64,000 nucleotides of DNA, taken from Ctenosaura bakeri (lineage: Eukaryota > Chordata > Lepidosauria > Squamata > Iguanidae). Positions 33,970 through 45,707 of this stretch are shown piece after piece. A program made the translations under genes and the position numbers. Below the pieces are notes generated by a model, which was not told where the DNA came from, searched no databases, and saw only the letters and a list, made by a program, of their open reading frames with translations. The number at the start of each line of letters is the position of its first letter. Position 1 is the stretch's first letter. The DNA is taken from contig CAOLHI010001654.1 in NCBI GenBank assembly GCA_948474755.1, positions 682,001 to 746,000 of the forward strand. Direction: 5' to 3'.

Positions 33970-34164
33970 TTGTTGTTGTCATCATGTGCCTTCAAGATGT
34001 TTCCTACTTATGGTGACCCTAAGGTGAACCTATCACAGGTTTTTCTGGGGCTAAGAGTGTGTTGTGTCCAAGGTTACCCAGTGGTTTTCTGGGGCTGAGC
34101 AGGGAATCAAACTCTGCTCCCCAGGGTTGTAGTCCAGTGTTCAAACCACACCATACTGGCTCTG
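33970..34164 (-). mobile_element. tRNA-derived SINE, near full length
   Basis: Starts TTGTTGTTGTCATCATGTGC (tail) and ends CAAACCACACCATACTGGCT (A-box side). Internal blocks CTTATGGTGACCCTAAGGTG and TTTTCTGGGGCTAAGAGTGT are diagnostic. Confidence 0.85.
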
Positions 34165-34882
34165 TAGACATCATCATTATCATAATCATTATTATTATTA
34201 GACTTGTTATATTTAGTTTATCATAATGACTTATCTATTTCTGCAAAAAGGAAATTACAGCATTTGTTTCTTGGAACAACATAATACGATTCGAAAAAAA
34301 GAACAAAATTAATCAACAGAAGAAAGGACTATCAAATTAGTTTTCCAAGATTTTTAAGAAAGCAATAATTTGGAATCTCATATCAGTATGTCTCTTGTAG
34401 TCCACTTGAGGGGCTTACCCTGAAGGTTATGGAACTCTTTAATGTCTGTGTATAAGAGTCTTAGATTTTGGAGTGAAGTACAGGTATACGGAAGGTATGA
34501 ACAGGAGAATTAGGCTTTCTGTGCCAGACAAAGGGAATGGGGGAAGTCGGGGGCTGGAAAAACAGCTGCACTGCCTATATTATAGAGGTAATTTGTACTG
34601 ATGTTTCCTTCCTGGTGCAGTTTTTGCATGACTTCAAAATAGATGTGTTTCTTCAGTTAACTGTGAATGTTTAAAGAAGCACATATTGAAGCTCCTATCT
34701 TAACAAAAACCATTTAGTACTTATATCATTTTCAACCTTTAATGTTTGAAGGTAACATCTCTTAATTTTATATAGGCCAGTGATATTGACAAAAGCTGGT
34801 GTGGATAAGTCAGGGAAACCAAAAATAAAAGGTTTGTGGCAATCTTAATGGATGTATGTGTTGAATATACTTAACCTAGTTA
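34165..34882. other. CD2AP intron 1, no feature seen
   Basis: AT-rich intronic sequence with a short ATT run near 34190. Nothing else recognised. Confidence 0.45.
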
Positions 34883-35511
34883 CAGTTGGTCTTCCACATT
34901 CATGGGATTAACTTACACAGATGTAATTATTTTGGAGTTTCTCCAGCTTCTACCTTGTCCAGTCACTTCTTTCCCAAGGACACCTTCCCTCTCAGCAGCT
35001 CCAGTCAGGCCATACAGCCCTTTAAAAATCCACCTCTGGTCTTCTGCCTCCTCCACCAGCTGCTGCCTGACCATCTACAGTCAGCCCTCTGCATTCACTA
35101 GGGCTGGGGTGCAGAGGTAGAAACATTGCAAATATCAAAATGTATGTCTGTGTGTGTTAGAAGGGGACTGAGGTGTGTTGGGGAAGATACCCAAGATCAA
35201 AACCAAGTCAGGGAAAAGAGAGGGAAAGGGGTGGGTTGGCATGGTCGTCCTCTGCCTCCTCCTTGGAGGTGTGTTGAGGCATCAGGAAAGGGTTTGTGGT
35301 GCAGAGAAATTGGACTGTGAGGCATCCTTAGCTGGCCAGGCATCTGTTGGTGGAGGAGGACTAGAGATGGGTTTTTAAAGGGCTACACAGGATGCTTGGA
35401 GATGCTGAGAGGGAAGGTTCTCCCAGAAAAAAGTGCCTAGGTTGAGGTGCAGTACTTGGAGATACTCACAAGTAATCAAATCCATGAAAGTCAAACCTGC
35501 AAGGCCAACTG
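34883..35511. mobile_element. Tc1/mariner-Tigger-like non-autonomous element, TA duplication
   Basis: Left end CAGTTGGTCTTCCACATTCA and right end CAAGGCCAACTG are inverted, with TA on each side (34881-34882, 35512-35513). An inner TACAGTCAGCCCTCTGCATT at about 35077 looks like a second left terminus, so the element may be composite. Short frames at 34886-35378 look incidental. Confidence 0.65.
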
Positions 35512-35513
35512 TA

Positions 35514-38335
35514 TTGCCTTTCTTTGATTCTACCCTCAGGAGTTTGGTCAGTGCTGGATTTACTGTAGACAACATCCATCTTATACAGATGAGTACTGCA
35601 CAACATGTTTGAGTCTTAAACTACATGATATTTTACAGATTGTCATAACAATTTCAGCTAATGATCTCAGGGAGAGATGTGTCTCATAGGAAGCCTAAAA
35701 GGAATTGTAGGAGATGATCAACTATTTGCAACCCCTAGTCCACAGGTAAAATATATTCCCATGGCTGTATATGAGAAAGATAGACCTGTAGATTATAATT
35801 CTTGACTGCAGCTGGTGTGAATAAAAGTAACTAAGGATGCAGTGATACTGTGTTTTTCACCATATTTCAAAAAATATAAAATGCAAATATCGTCAGAGGA
35901 ATTCAAAGTTTTGTTGTCATATGTTCAAAAGAACAATTTTACTTCCAGAAGTAATATTGTTTGATGTAGCAGATGTAAAATTGTTGAAAACTTCTTCATT
36001 TTAGAGCATTAATGGATCTTCTCTAGTCTTGTGCAGTTCTGTATCTTTGGTTGATTGTCTTAAGGGGGAAATAATATCCCATCCCACATGGGCTAACATG
36101 AGTAGGAACTTGATGTTGACTTGCCCTTTATGTTCTAGGTTTCACTTTTGTTTCTGTTCTGCTTCTGTTCTCTCTAGAGTAGCACTTGTTTCCGCTCCAA
36201 GTCTATGTGGAAACTAAGTTTTACGAATGTATCAGTGGCATCAGCCACTGTGTGTTATTTTTCATGTAGCTGCTGTTCTTGTTTTTGTTTCAATTTCATA
36301 CCAGGTACAGTCCCAAGAAAGAAAAATGTACTCTTGTTAATGCATCTGTGGTTCATAGATTGGATTATGTGCATTGCTGCAAATGTTAAGAGGTGCCTTC
36401 AGTGAAAGGATAGCTAGAAAAATTGTGGATGCTCCGTATTAGTAAAACTGATGGCACTTTTAAACCTTTAATTGCATTTGAATGTGTTAATGAAATTTGA
36501 AGCCCAGTTGTTATTTTAAAAAATACATCTTTGCCACTGAGTTTCTCGTCATCAGTTTCAGTGGTTAAACACCATGTAGACTGTAGTAGTTTGTCTTTGT
36601 GAGTATATTTTTACCTGGTAGAAAGGTGGGTGTTTTAGTCTGGAATTTGTATTTGTAAAAAGTAATCAAGTAGTTAGTTCCAAACCTCCAAGGTAGTTAT
36701 TTCTATAGTTAACTCTTGTCTTCATCTTCCCTCAAAATATTATTTATTTCCAGTATTTATACCCCACCCATCACCCAAAAAGGCTCCCAGAGCAGCTTAT
36801 AAATTCTTGATTTGACCGTTCCCTGCCCTCATGCTTACAATGCTACTTGCTAAATGCAGCACAAGGCACAGAATGGGCCAACACTGGAAACATGTTATTT
36901 CTACTTTGTCATTTACTGAGACTGCACCATAATTATGAAAGTAGCCAAAATTTATTATATTATAGAAAGAGTAGTACACTTTGTTAAATTACCACTATAA
37001 TGTATCTCAGTGAGGTAATGCCAGGCTGAGGGATTAGTGTTCACATGGACTGCAACAGCCTCCAGTGGTTCATACCACAGAGTGCAGCAAGCTGAAGCAG
37101 GAAGTGGAAATCTGAGCCCCACCATCAGAAGAACAGTGCGACTCCCCACCACCGCCGTATTTTGTGCGTCTGTTTTAAAAGATATTACTGTGAGGTAGAA
37201 GAAAGGGAATCCTCAAGACTAAAGCCCATATAGCAAATACAACAAAGCAGCCTCCTGTCTACTCAACTGTAGCAGCAGAAGAGCATCATGTACCATTAAT
37301 CTTCCCCCTGTATCCAGCCTCAAGACTCAATTGTACAAGAGTGTAGGGGATGCAGCAAAAGTCCAAGCTGGATACAGTAACTTACAGTTGCATGCGAGCA
37401 GGGAATATTGTTTTAAAATTCAAAAAGTGTGCCCACAATGAAAAAGTGGGGAAGAATCCTGCTCAGGCAAGGGAGAGCCAGTCAAGAGGAATGTTGCATT
37501 GGACCGGTCACTGGGTTCCTGCATGAGCTAACCAGCTCTTTTGGCCCACCTGTCTCCCTGGCATGTGGTCAGTTCACCGCACCCCACTGTTTTGCCTGAT
37601 AGGTTGCCCCCACTGGACCCCATTATTAGTCTCTTATGTTGTCCTCCCCTGTTCAGAATATTTGACTGACAACTGTGTGGCAGTAGCACCAATTCTACCT
37701 GTGCCCTCTGATAAATCGGTCCCCTTCCAATCAAAGAATCTGAGTGACTAAAGAGAGAAGGAACCACTCCCTCCTGAACTTGTCAAATTCTCTGTCTGCC
37801 CTTTGACCTTGCCATCCTGTGGCTAGCACATGTGGCAAAAATCTGGTCTTTCTTGATCAGCATCCAGCATGTGGAAGATCCTGAAAGGAAAAGACACATG
37901 GAGTTGCTAACTGGTCACACCCCAGCAGAGCTGCTGTGTTTTGTTTGCACAGTGGGTCAGCAGACTGCAAGGTAGTAGGCGCGGTGACATGCTGTATGGC
38001 AGAGATGGCCATACCTTTGTTATTGTTCTTTTCTTAGTACTTTAAGATTCACAAACTGAAATCATTTTCTGTTCCTTTCCTATTTTCTAATAATTTCCTC
38101 TTTCCTTCTGTTTAAAAGGAAGTAGAATTGAACAAGTTGCTTCTTAGCACATTCTTAGCTGAAAAATTTGTGTTCAGCACCAAAATTAAACAGAGACCAC
38201 ACTTCTTTCAGGAAAAAAAATACCCATTCTGGATTAGCCCAAGGCTTTTGAATTTCAGCAGTCTGATTGAGATAAAAAAAGTCATTTTGTTGTTGCTGCT
38301 GTTTAACAATTGTGAGGATATAAGAAAACCCTGAC
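35514..38335. other. CD2AP intron 1, no gene seen
   Basis: Long AT-rich stretch. At 36740-36805 a tract (TATTTATACCCCACCCATCA) looks like the reverse tail of an interspersed repeat. No exon, RNA gene or defined element recognised. Confidence 0.4.
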
Positions 38336-38484
38336 AGCCAGTGTGGTATAGTGGTTTGAGCACTGGACTGCAATCCTGGAGACTAGGGTTTGTTTTGCAT
38401 ACTCTGAGGCCTAGAAAACCTTGTGATAGGTTTGCACCAGGATCACCACAAATTGGAAATGACTTGAAGGCACACAACAACAAG
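38336..38484 (+). mobile_element. tRNA-derived SINE with internal deletion
   Basis: AGCCAGTGTGGTATAGTGGT, then GAGCACTGGACTGCAATCCT; the middle is shortened. It ends TGACTTGAAGGCACACAACA followed by ACAAG. Confidence 0.85.
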
Positions 38485-39690
38485 AAAACCTTGTTGATCT
38501 ACTAGCAGGTCCTTACCTGCCTTCTGGTCATATCTGTGTCTTATTGCTTCAGCTCCATGGGAGAAATACCTTTGCCTGTGGCATAACTGTGCGTCATGGA
38601 GCTTGAAAAGTTATAGAAGCCTCTGTAGAACTTGTTGTGCTAACAGTTCCACCGAGAAAAACAGTTGGGAACATCTTGGTCTGTGTTCTCTGGCCTTCAC
38701 AGAAAGGTTTCAGATAGACCCTTTACCTCTAGGAAACTGCCTTATGGTTACTGGAAGGAGGCACAAAAATACAGATCTCTTGTCTACAACTGGTATATGT
38801 AGTTCCTGACCCTGGATGTGTAGCAGGTATGCTTGAGAGTGTGTGTGAGAGAAGGGAGCATTGTTGCCTGAATGGTGAATCAATGGTCATTGCTCATTGT
38901 GGATGCATACTTGCATGCATACACACACAGAGATGCACACAATGGCGTGGAGGAGAGACTACAACTACTATGATTTTATTCATCTCTTCTGCTCCTGACG
39001 GAACTCCGTGTGTCCAGGGGCTGTTTGTTGTGCTGCATGCATCTGGTATGTGATGCTCCAAGCCAAAAGTGCTCATGAATCTTTGGCAACGATTCAAGTA
39101 GATAGTGCTCAGACTGTGCCAGTTGAGAGGTTGCTTGTATATAGGAGTGAGTGCTTCAGCTCTGTGGAGGGGCATACTCTCTGCTATTGAGTGAAAAAAG
39201 TGTATTGAAGCAGTACAGTTAAGATAAAACATAGTACAGTATTCAGATATAGGGGAGCGATGGAAGGCTGTTGAAAACTGTTATCCTTTGCAGTATTTAT
39301 TTCCCCCTTCCCTTCCCTGAGCAGCTGTTTGAGAAGGATGAATGTCTTACTGGCATAGTTTTCATGCTGGTAGGGCATTTCAGGTGTCTCCAGTGTAGTG
39401 CAGCTACAGTTATATTCCATGACTCCCTCAGCTAGCACAACTTGAGTGCAGGATTACTCTGCTGTGCAATACTCTCTGTAGAACAGAGTCATTTAAGAGC
39501 TATTAAAACTGCTGAGAAGAATTTGTGTCACCGCTGTGTGAAGCTTTACTGGACATTTGTTACCATAGCGTTATTACCCAAGCTTACAGCAAAGTTTCAG
39601 AAAGTGACCTTGGTCTGAATGAGAAACTAACAAGCCAATTTTGAATTACAAACCACTCAAAATAATAATATGTATATTAACTAATTATGA
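38485..39690. other. CD2AP intron 1, no feature seen
   Basis: Intronic sequence without recognised features. Confidence 0.45.
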
Positions 39691-39879
39691 GAGCCAGCAT
39701 GGTATGGTGGTTTGAGTGCTGGACTATGACCCTGGAGACCAGAGTTTGATTCCCCACTTGGCGATGGAAAACCACTGGTTGACCTTGGGTACATCATGTA
39801 CTCTCAGCCCCAGAAAACCCTGTGATAGATGCACCTTAAGGTTGCCATAAGTCAGAAATGACTTGAAGGCTAACAACAA
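39691..39879 (+). mobile_element. tRNA-derived SINE, near full length
   Basis: GAGCCAGCATGGTATGGTGG, GTTTGAGTGCTGGACTATGA, B-box-like GAGTTTGATTCCCC, then AGTCAGAAATGACTTGAAGG and AACAACAA. One of the best-preserved copies in the window. Confidence 0.9.
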
Positions 39880-42298
39880 TACTAATTACATGCTGCTTTA
39901 TTTGCCTTCTGATATACACATATGCTTATGGAATTATCTGCTGACTTGATTTAGTCTTTTCTCTGAATATTTATTTATGAAAGTGATTTTTATAATATTG
40001 TAAACGGCTGAGTTCATGGTGCTTTTAGTATTGCTGTTACTGTTCTAGTTTCTTCCACATTATTTTTAAAAAATTGAATTAAAAATAGTTTAAGAGTGTG
40101 AGACTTTGTGGATTTTTCACTTACTCTTTCTCTCTAACATAGAGTAACTTCAAATATATAAAATCTCTGGTTGCTGTTAATAGTGTGACCTTGATTCTAG
40201 TGTTACCTCCTAAAGTGATTGAAATCCAAATGGCCATGTTAAAGCTGTCTAGCCCTCTTTCTTATAGAAGATATGTACATGTGCATGCAAATACACGTGC
40301 GCACACACACACACAGCCTGTTGGTGAAACAGGAAATGCTGGCATATGCAGAAAATGTTTGTGGTAGTGTGGGTGGTGATATTTCAGTCCATTTGTAGCC
40401 TAAGCAGAAAAAAAGTGGCAGACAGTAAAAAGAAGCCAAAGTTAACTTTGGAGTACTCAGTTGCAGTTTTCAAGTTATCAACAGAGATGAATGTATGATC
40501 TACTGTAGAGAGTTTCCTAGGGAAGGTGAAATAGCTAACAACTAAAACTTTATAAAATTACATAAAATTCAACAGTGTGTACTTCCAAGTAAGTGTGCGT
40601 GGGACTGTATTCTTTTCCTCTGCTTAAGAATGTTCTAGATCAAGAGTGGGAAAAATGTGGGTCATGGGCTGGGTGCATTCCCCACTCTTTTCTTGCAGCC
40701 TCCCAGTCTTTCCAGAACCCACAGGTCCCCCTGGGCCACCCAGGCTCCCCAGATAGTTCTTCACATCTTTTAACATTTCTTGTTCCCACTCCTAAACTTT
40801 GCTATTTCCCAATTTTCAGCTGAAAAATGGCCAAAAATTTGGAAGTGAAAGCCAAAAATAGACTTACTGTCACTTCTGAGATTGAATTTTTGCTGAAAAT
40901 CTGGGGGTGCAGCCCATTGTTGTGGATGAAAATACAGCCTGAGCCACACTGCTGTTATCTACCCTACTTCCACCCTGCTAAAGCATGTAGTCCTCCTAGC
41001 CCTGTTTGGATAGGTCTGGGAGGTAGGTATTGGAACAATGAATTTCTTCTAACTGTTTTTATAAAGATTCTTTTAGATGTTAGTTTAACATGTAGTAAAG
41101 AACACAGAGCACATCCAGAGTTAGGAAAACCACACAAGCACTATTTGAATATTGAGCTAATATTTGGAAGGGATAATCGAGCTAATGTTAGGAAGGGAGA
41201 GCCTAAGGATGCATCTGTTGTCTCCTCCTCCTCCTCCTCCTCCTCCAGAATGTGAAGACAAGCACAACCTTGTAGAACCTGGAGTGGAGAAAGAAGGAAA
41301 GCAAGCAAGGAAAGGGTCTTTTGATGGGGAGTTAGAAATTGTTTTTATCCCCCCAAAATCTCATGTAATTAGCTCCTTCTCTTCAAAGCTTAGAACCTGG
41401 GAAAGGTAGGACAAATAAGGGATGGTATTTTCATTTTGTTAAGCCCTTTAGCATGGTATATAATTTAAAGTTAAACAGTGTTTAGGACGAACTTAATTGT
41501 TAAATCCCTTTTTACTTAAATTTATTTAAATTAGTTTTTTAAAAAGCATATTAACAGTTGACTAAACACCTTATTCCATTTCCACAAACTTTCTTATATA
41601 TGGAGGGAAGTCTTGCAAACCTATTTCTGCATAATTTGTTTGTCCATTCTTTGTCCAGTCACTGCCTTCTTAAGGCTCTAGGAACCACTTTTCATACATT
41701 AAAGATACTAGAGGGGATTGATATCTAAAGTCTCAAGATCATCACAGCTTCCTACTAAACAAAGACAGAAGTTGCCTTATTCTTCTTCCTCAGTCTCCTC
41801 TCTTCTGAGAGTTATCAGAAATATGAGGAGGAATCATAGATTTGTCCCCAAACAAACAAGTGACACTTTGGGCTTTGATAGCCCAGGTTGCCCTGATAAT
41901 TTGGTACTGATTAAAGTTCATTGGTATACGGATACTATAATCAGTTTCCTTGCCCTGACCCTTTTCCTTGCTCCTTTTTTTAACTTCCTGGCAGACATTA
42001 TATTATGCAAACATAATAGGTATCTTTTCAAGGTTGCAGCTCCTTAATTGGGAGGACAACCCAGTTTTTCCTCTTCAGGAGGGAGATGTTCAGAATTCCC
42101 TATTCCATCACAGTGATGGTGAACAAAATGCCTTGTGATCTGATCAAAATGGGAAATACCCTCCACTTTTGCAGAGACCAAGGGTGCAAGCCCCTGAGAA
42201 AGTGGAAGAAAATTATCTAGGAATCTCCAGGTCCTCCAGCATGATTCTGTGATCCTTTTCCACTTGAAATGGGCCATAGAATCACACTGAAGGACCTA
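39880..42298. other. CD2AP intron 1, no gene seen
   Basis: Contains a short CA run near 40300, a partial hAT-type end near 40640 and the CTC run at 41221-41247. The 142-codon frame at 40827-41255 has no recognisable domain; its serine stretch is only the CTC repeat translated. Confidence 0.4.
41221..41247. repeat. (CTC)n microsatellite
   Basis: About eight to nine TCC/CTC units. Confidence 0.9.
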
Positions 42299-42385
42299 GG
42301 CCATTTCTGCATGACACTCTTATAGCATGATGATTCCACTTTCAACCTCATTGAATCCTGGGGTTTGCAATTTTGGGAGGGGCCA
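42299..42385. mobile_element. Half of a palindromic MITE
   Basis: GGCCATTTCTGCATGACACT, GATTCCACTTTCAACCTCAT and GAATCCTGGGGTTTGCAATT form one arm, ending near GGGAGGGGCC. The mirror arm is absent. A TTTC microsatellite follows at 42411. Confidence 0.85.
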
Positions 42386-42405
42386 GCCTACCAAATAGGG
42401 TAAAA

Positions 42406-42410
<5 letters not shown>

Positions 42411-42464
<54 letters not shown>

Positions 42465-42465
42465 T
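42411..42465. repeat. (TTTC)n microsatellite
   Basis: About thirteen uninterrupted TTTC units, bracketed by AGGGTAAA on the left and TTTACCCT on the right. Confidence 0.95.
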
Positions 42466-43899
42466 ACCCTTTAGTAGTCAAATCCACAGTGGCTGAATCC
42501 ACAAAAATAGAGCACACATTGGAGAGCAAATCTGTGTGACAGGAGGGCTCAGTTCCTCAAACAATGTCCCCTGTTCTTCATAGGCAAAATCCTGCTTTTG
42601 GTAAAACAGAACGTATCATTGGCACCCAAAATAATAGCTACTGTCTGCTTTAGCAGGCAGTAATTGGACTTATTATAGTGGGCACTGAATCTGAGAGTTT
42701 TTCTAGAGTTGTCTGTCAAGTCTCAAAACTGAATGTTTACCTATCAGGGTTAACAGACAAGTTCTGGATTCCTGGGAAAGGTGTGGAGTTGATAGAAGTC
42801 ATAAGGACAGACTGGCTTCAGAGGCTCTCTTACTCTTCCCTTTTCTTGATATCCAGCTCTTCATGCTTTCAGAAGTTAGTGAACTCTGACAGTCTTAATT
42901 GTTCCAGCGTGGCTATATTGTTCCTATTTTTCAGACCTCTTTACCTTTCCTGTGGCAGGCCTAGCTGTTGTTCATAATGAACCTTAATGGATAGTAGTTC
43001 CTCTCCCTTTAATTTGCTAAGATAATGGTTTCATTTTTGGAATTAAACTTTTTCAGTGGCACTGAATTCAATACGTTATGTTTTTGAGAGAGCCTTTTTG
43101 ATGGAAGAGGGCCACCTTTCATTATAGTCCTGCTTTCATTCAGAAATATGAAGAAGGAAGGCTGCATTTTAGAATGATAATATCTGCCTGGGACCCTGTC
43201 CATCTATGAAGAAGCATCAGTGTTGTTTTTAAAGACACCTCCTTGGACTTCAGTATCTTGTACAGTATGGATTTTGAGGGGAAAGTTCTCGGATTTGTTT
43301 ACTCAAGAAGCCATCTCGGCTGACTAAGTAAAGAGCACAGCTATTTTGGGTGACTTGTATGAAAAATCCTATCTGGTAAAAATATGTCAGGCAGCCACCT
43401 GGACTTCTGTAGATCCTTTCACTCTTTATTACAAGTGGGGGTCTTCATTGGTTTTGAAGCCAAGCATTTGTTTCTGCTAGCTAGGCATGCAATTCATTCC
43501 TACTATGATTTACCATTTGTATGCATTTCTCAATATAGATATTGTCTGATGAAAATGTTGGTGTAACTTGGCTGATATAATTTAAACCATTTTTAACCTG
43601 TGATTCATTCCACAGAGTTTGACCATTTTTTTCTATCGAAGAAGGACTGCTCTTTTTCCCCATATACAGATCCCTAAACTCAAAATTAAACAATATTTAC
43701 ATAATTGTTTTCAGGTCCAAGGGCCAAAATATGGAAGTAGTATGGATTTTGGCAACCTGTCTTAATTTTCTCTTTAAATTTTATTATGGTGATCACTACC
43801 TTTAAGGAGTCTTTTGATGTTTAAAAAAGAAAAAAAATGCAGTTTTTTTGGTGGCCTCTATTTTCATATGCTGAAGTGCGATTTTAATATAGCAATAGT
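42466..43899. other. CD2AP intron 1, no feature seen
   Basis: AT-rich intronic sequence without recognised exon or repeat. Confidence 0.45.
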
Positions 43900-44037
43900 A
43901 ATATTAGTTACATTTCTATACCGCTTATCAATCTACAGAAGAATGGATGATTGAGTCAACCTGGAGCCCAGAAGGGTCAAACTCACAACATCGTGGCTGC
44001 AGTATCGGCATTTAACCAGTGTGCCACCAGGGCTCCA
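43900..44037. repeat. Unclassified interspersed repeat
   Basis: The pattern TTCTATACCGCTTATCAATC, then GGGTCAAACTCACAACATCG and CAGTGTGCCACCAGGGCTCC, resembles a diverged SINE or LINE 3' end of the MIR/L2 type. Family not certain. Confidence 0.4.
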
Positions 44038-44232
44038 TTTTAAGTCAGCCCACCCTTCATTGATGAAATTCAGCCTATAGAGTTTAGGAAAAAAATGCTG
44101 TGGTTTGTTTCTTTTTCATCAAAATTCTTAATGAGACCATATTTTTATCATCTGAGGTCCTTCATTTAGAACTTTCAGAATAATTGAGATATGTTCATTT
44201 ATTGCTGATGTAACAAATTACTGATATGACAG

Positions 44233-44350
44233 ATTTGTTGTCATGTGCCTTCAAGTTGTTTCTGACTTACTGCGACCCTAAGGCAAACCTATCACAGTGT
44301 TTTCTGGGGCTGAGAATGTGTGATGTGCCCAAGGTCACCCAGTGGGTTTC
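44233..44350 (-). mobile_element. tRNA-derived SINE, 5' part missing
   Basis: TTTGTTGTCATGTGCCTTCA, GACTTACTGCGACCCTAAGG, TTTTCTGGGGCTGAGAATGT, CAAGGTCACCCAGTGGGTTT. It is cut off before the tRNA-like head. Confidence 0.85.
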
Positions 44351-45546
44351 ATGATACAAAAATGCCATGAAAATGCAGATACTGGTTCAGACTATCTAAT
44401 ATGAAAATGGTTAATTGGGCAAAATGTGAAAGGATGTCAACCTGCTTAAATTGTTTTGACAGATTTGTAAACAGTTCCCAAAATTGAAGTAGTTTAAATT
44501 TTAAAAAAAAATGAACAAAGGTTTTTGTTCAGTTGTGTACGTGTAGGTAAAATATATATTCCGGTTCTAATTGTTAATTTCTGTTTCCAGTGACTTTCTG
44601 TGATTATGCATTATTGCCTGGGAATTACTTCCACTAAAAGTAATAGTGCTTATTTTTGAGTAAACCCGCTGAATTCAGCCTGTAAAGCACATTGAGCATT
44701 TGATTAACAAATGATTTTCTTCATCCTATTTAAACACCAGACTTTACTTTTAACTAGAAATGTACACCAGATAAAGAAATTGTCAGAGGTACGAACTTCG
44801 TAAAAGAAAATGAGACAAATATTCAGACTTCCACATTTCTTTTTTATTTGTGTGCTGCAGTTCAGCTTATTACAGTAGTTTGAAATGTAAGAACTGGAAG
44901 CCTTTGCCTCAGGATCTCCTAGGGCCTTTAGCCCTAAGGAAGATTCAAGTTCCATTTCAGTTCCAAACTTATTAATTTGCATACTTAATATTGGAGAAGG
45001 AGTTGTAGGAGAAAGCCGTTGAGCTATTTCTAAGGTAACTTCCCTGTACTGATGTTATGAAATACAGTGAAAGCACATATGAAAAGCATAGGAAGCAAAT
45101 AGTTTGTGGTAGAGGATGTAATATTAACAGCTAGTTCAAGGTAGACTGATCGTTATACACACAGACTTGTACATTTGTAAACTGAATAATTTGGTGTGTC
45201 TAGTTTGGCAGAATTGTTCCTCTCACCATAGAGTAATAATGATAAAAAAGGAACAGAATTCATTTTTGACCTCAGACTTCATTTTGTACATGTGTAGCCA
45301 GTAAAGTGCTCTTCTGAAAGCTTTTATGTGCACACAGAGAGAGAGAGTGAATCTGTTTAATTTTGCTCATCATATTCCGTATAATTTCATTTCTATGAGA
45401 ATAACATGAGAAAATGAAAACATTTAAAATCCTTGTTTTAAGCATGTTTGTTTGGAAGTAAATCACAGATAGACTGGTTTCTCTCTTAGTAAGAATGCAT
45501 TTCCATATGTTTGAGTTAGACATCGACTTATTTTTCTTCCTTCTAG
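44351..45546. other. CD2AP intron 1, 3' part
   Basis: AT-rich sequence leading to the acceptor TTTTTCTTCCTTCTAG at 45531-45546, which has a good polypyrimidine tract. No other feature seen. Confidence 0.6.
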
Positions 45547-45707
45547 TTGAGTATGTTGTGGAGTATGATTATGATGCAGTACATGATGATGAGCTAACCA
45601 TTCGTGTTGGTGAAATCATAAGGAATGTCAAAAAACTAGAAGAGGAAGGATGGCTGGAAGGAGAACTAAATGGGAAAAGAGGCTTATTCCCTGACAACTT
45701 TGTTAAG
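45547..45707 (+). CDS. CD2AP: CD2AP coding exon 2: first SH3 domain (codons 2-55)
   Basis: This 161-bp exon is bounded by acceptor CTTCCTTCTAG and donor GTAAGT. Joined to ATGG of exon 1 it encodes residues 2-55, ending ...LFPDNFVK in phase 0. It holds most of SH3 domain A. Visible SH3 hallmarks are the RT-loop [12 protein letters not shown] (residues 7-18), the VGEII strand (22-26), the tryptophan of EEGWLEGEL (Trp37) and the 3-10 helix/last strand PDNFVK (50-55). In CD2AP this domain binds PxxxPR-type ligands such as CBL, CD2 and RIN3. The sequence is almost identical to mammalian CD2AP and clearly differs from the paralogue SH3KBP1, which reads EFDYQAQHDDEL at this point. Nothing suggests a defect. 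Confidence 0.97.

Noticed and set aside
40827..41255. 142-codon + strand open frame with a serine tract
   Set aside because: The serine tract is a translated CTC microsatellite; no domain, splice or promoter evidence.
45495..45546. ATG at 45495 in frame with the SH3 exon, giving an 86-codon open frame
   Set aside because: It reads through the intron 1 polypyrimidine tract and acceptor and past the donor at 45708; the conserved N-terminus is instead supplied by ATGG at 24343.
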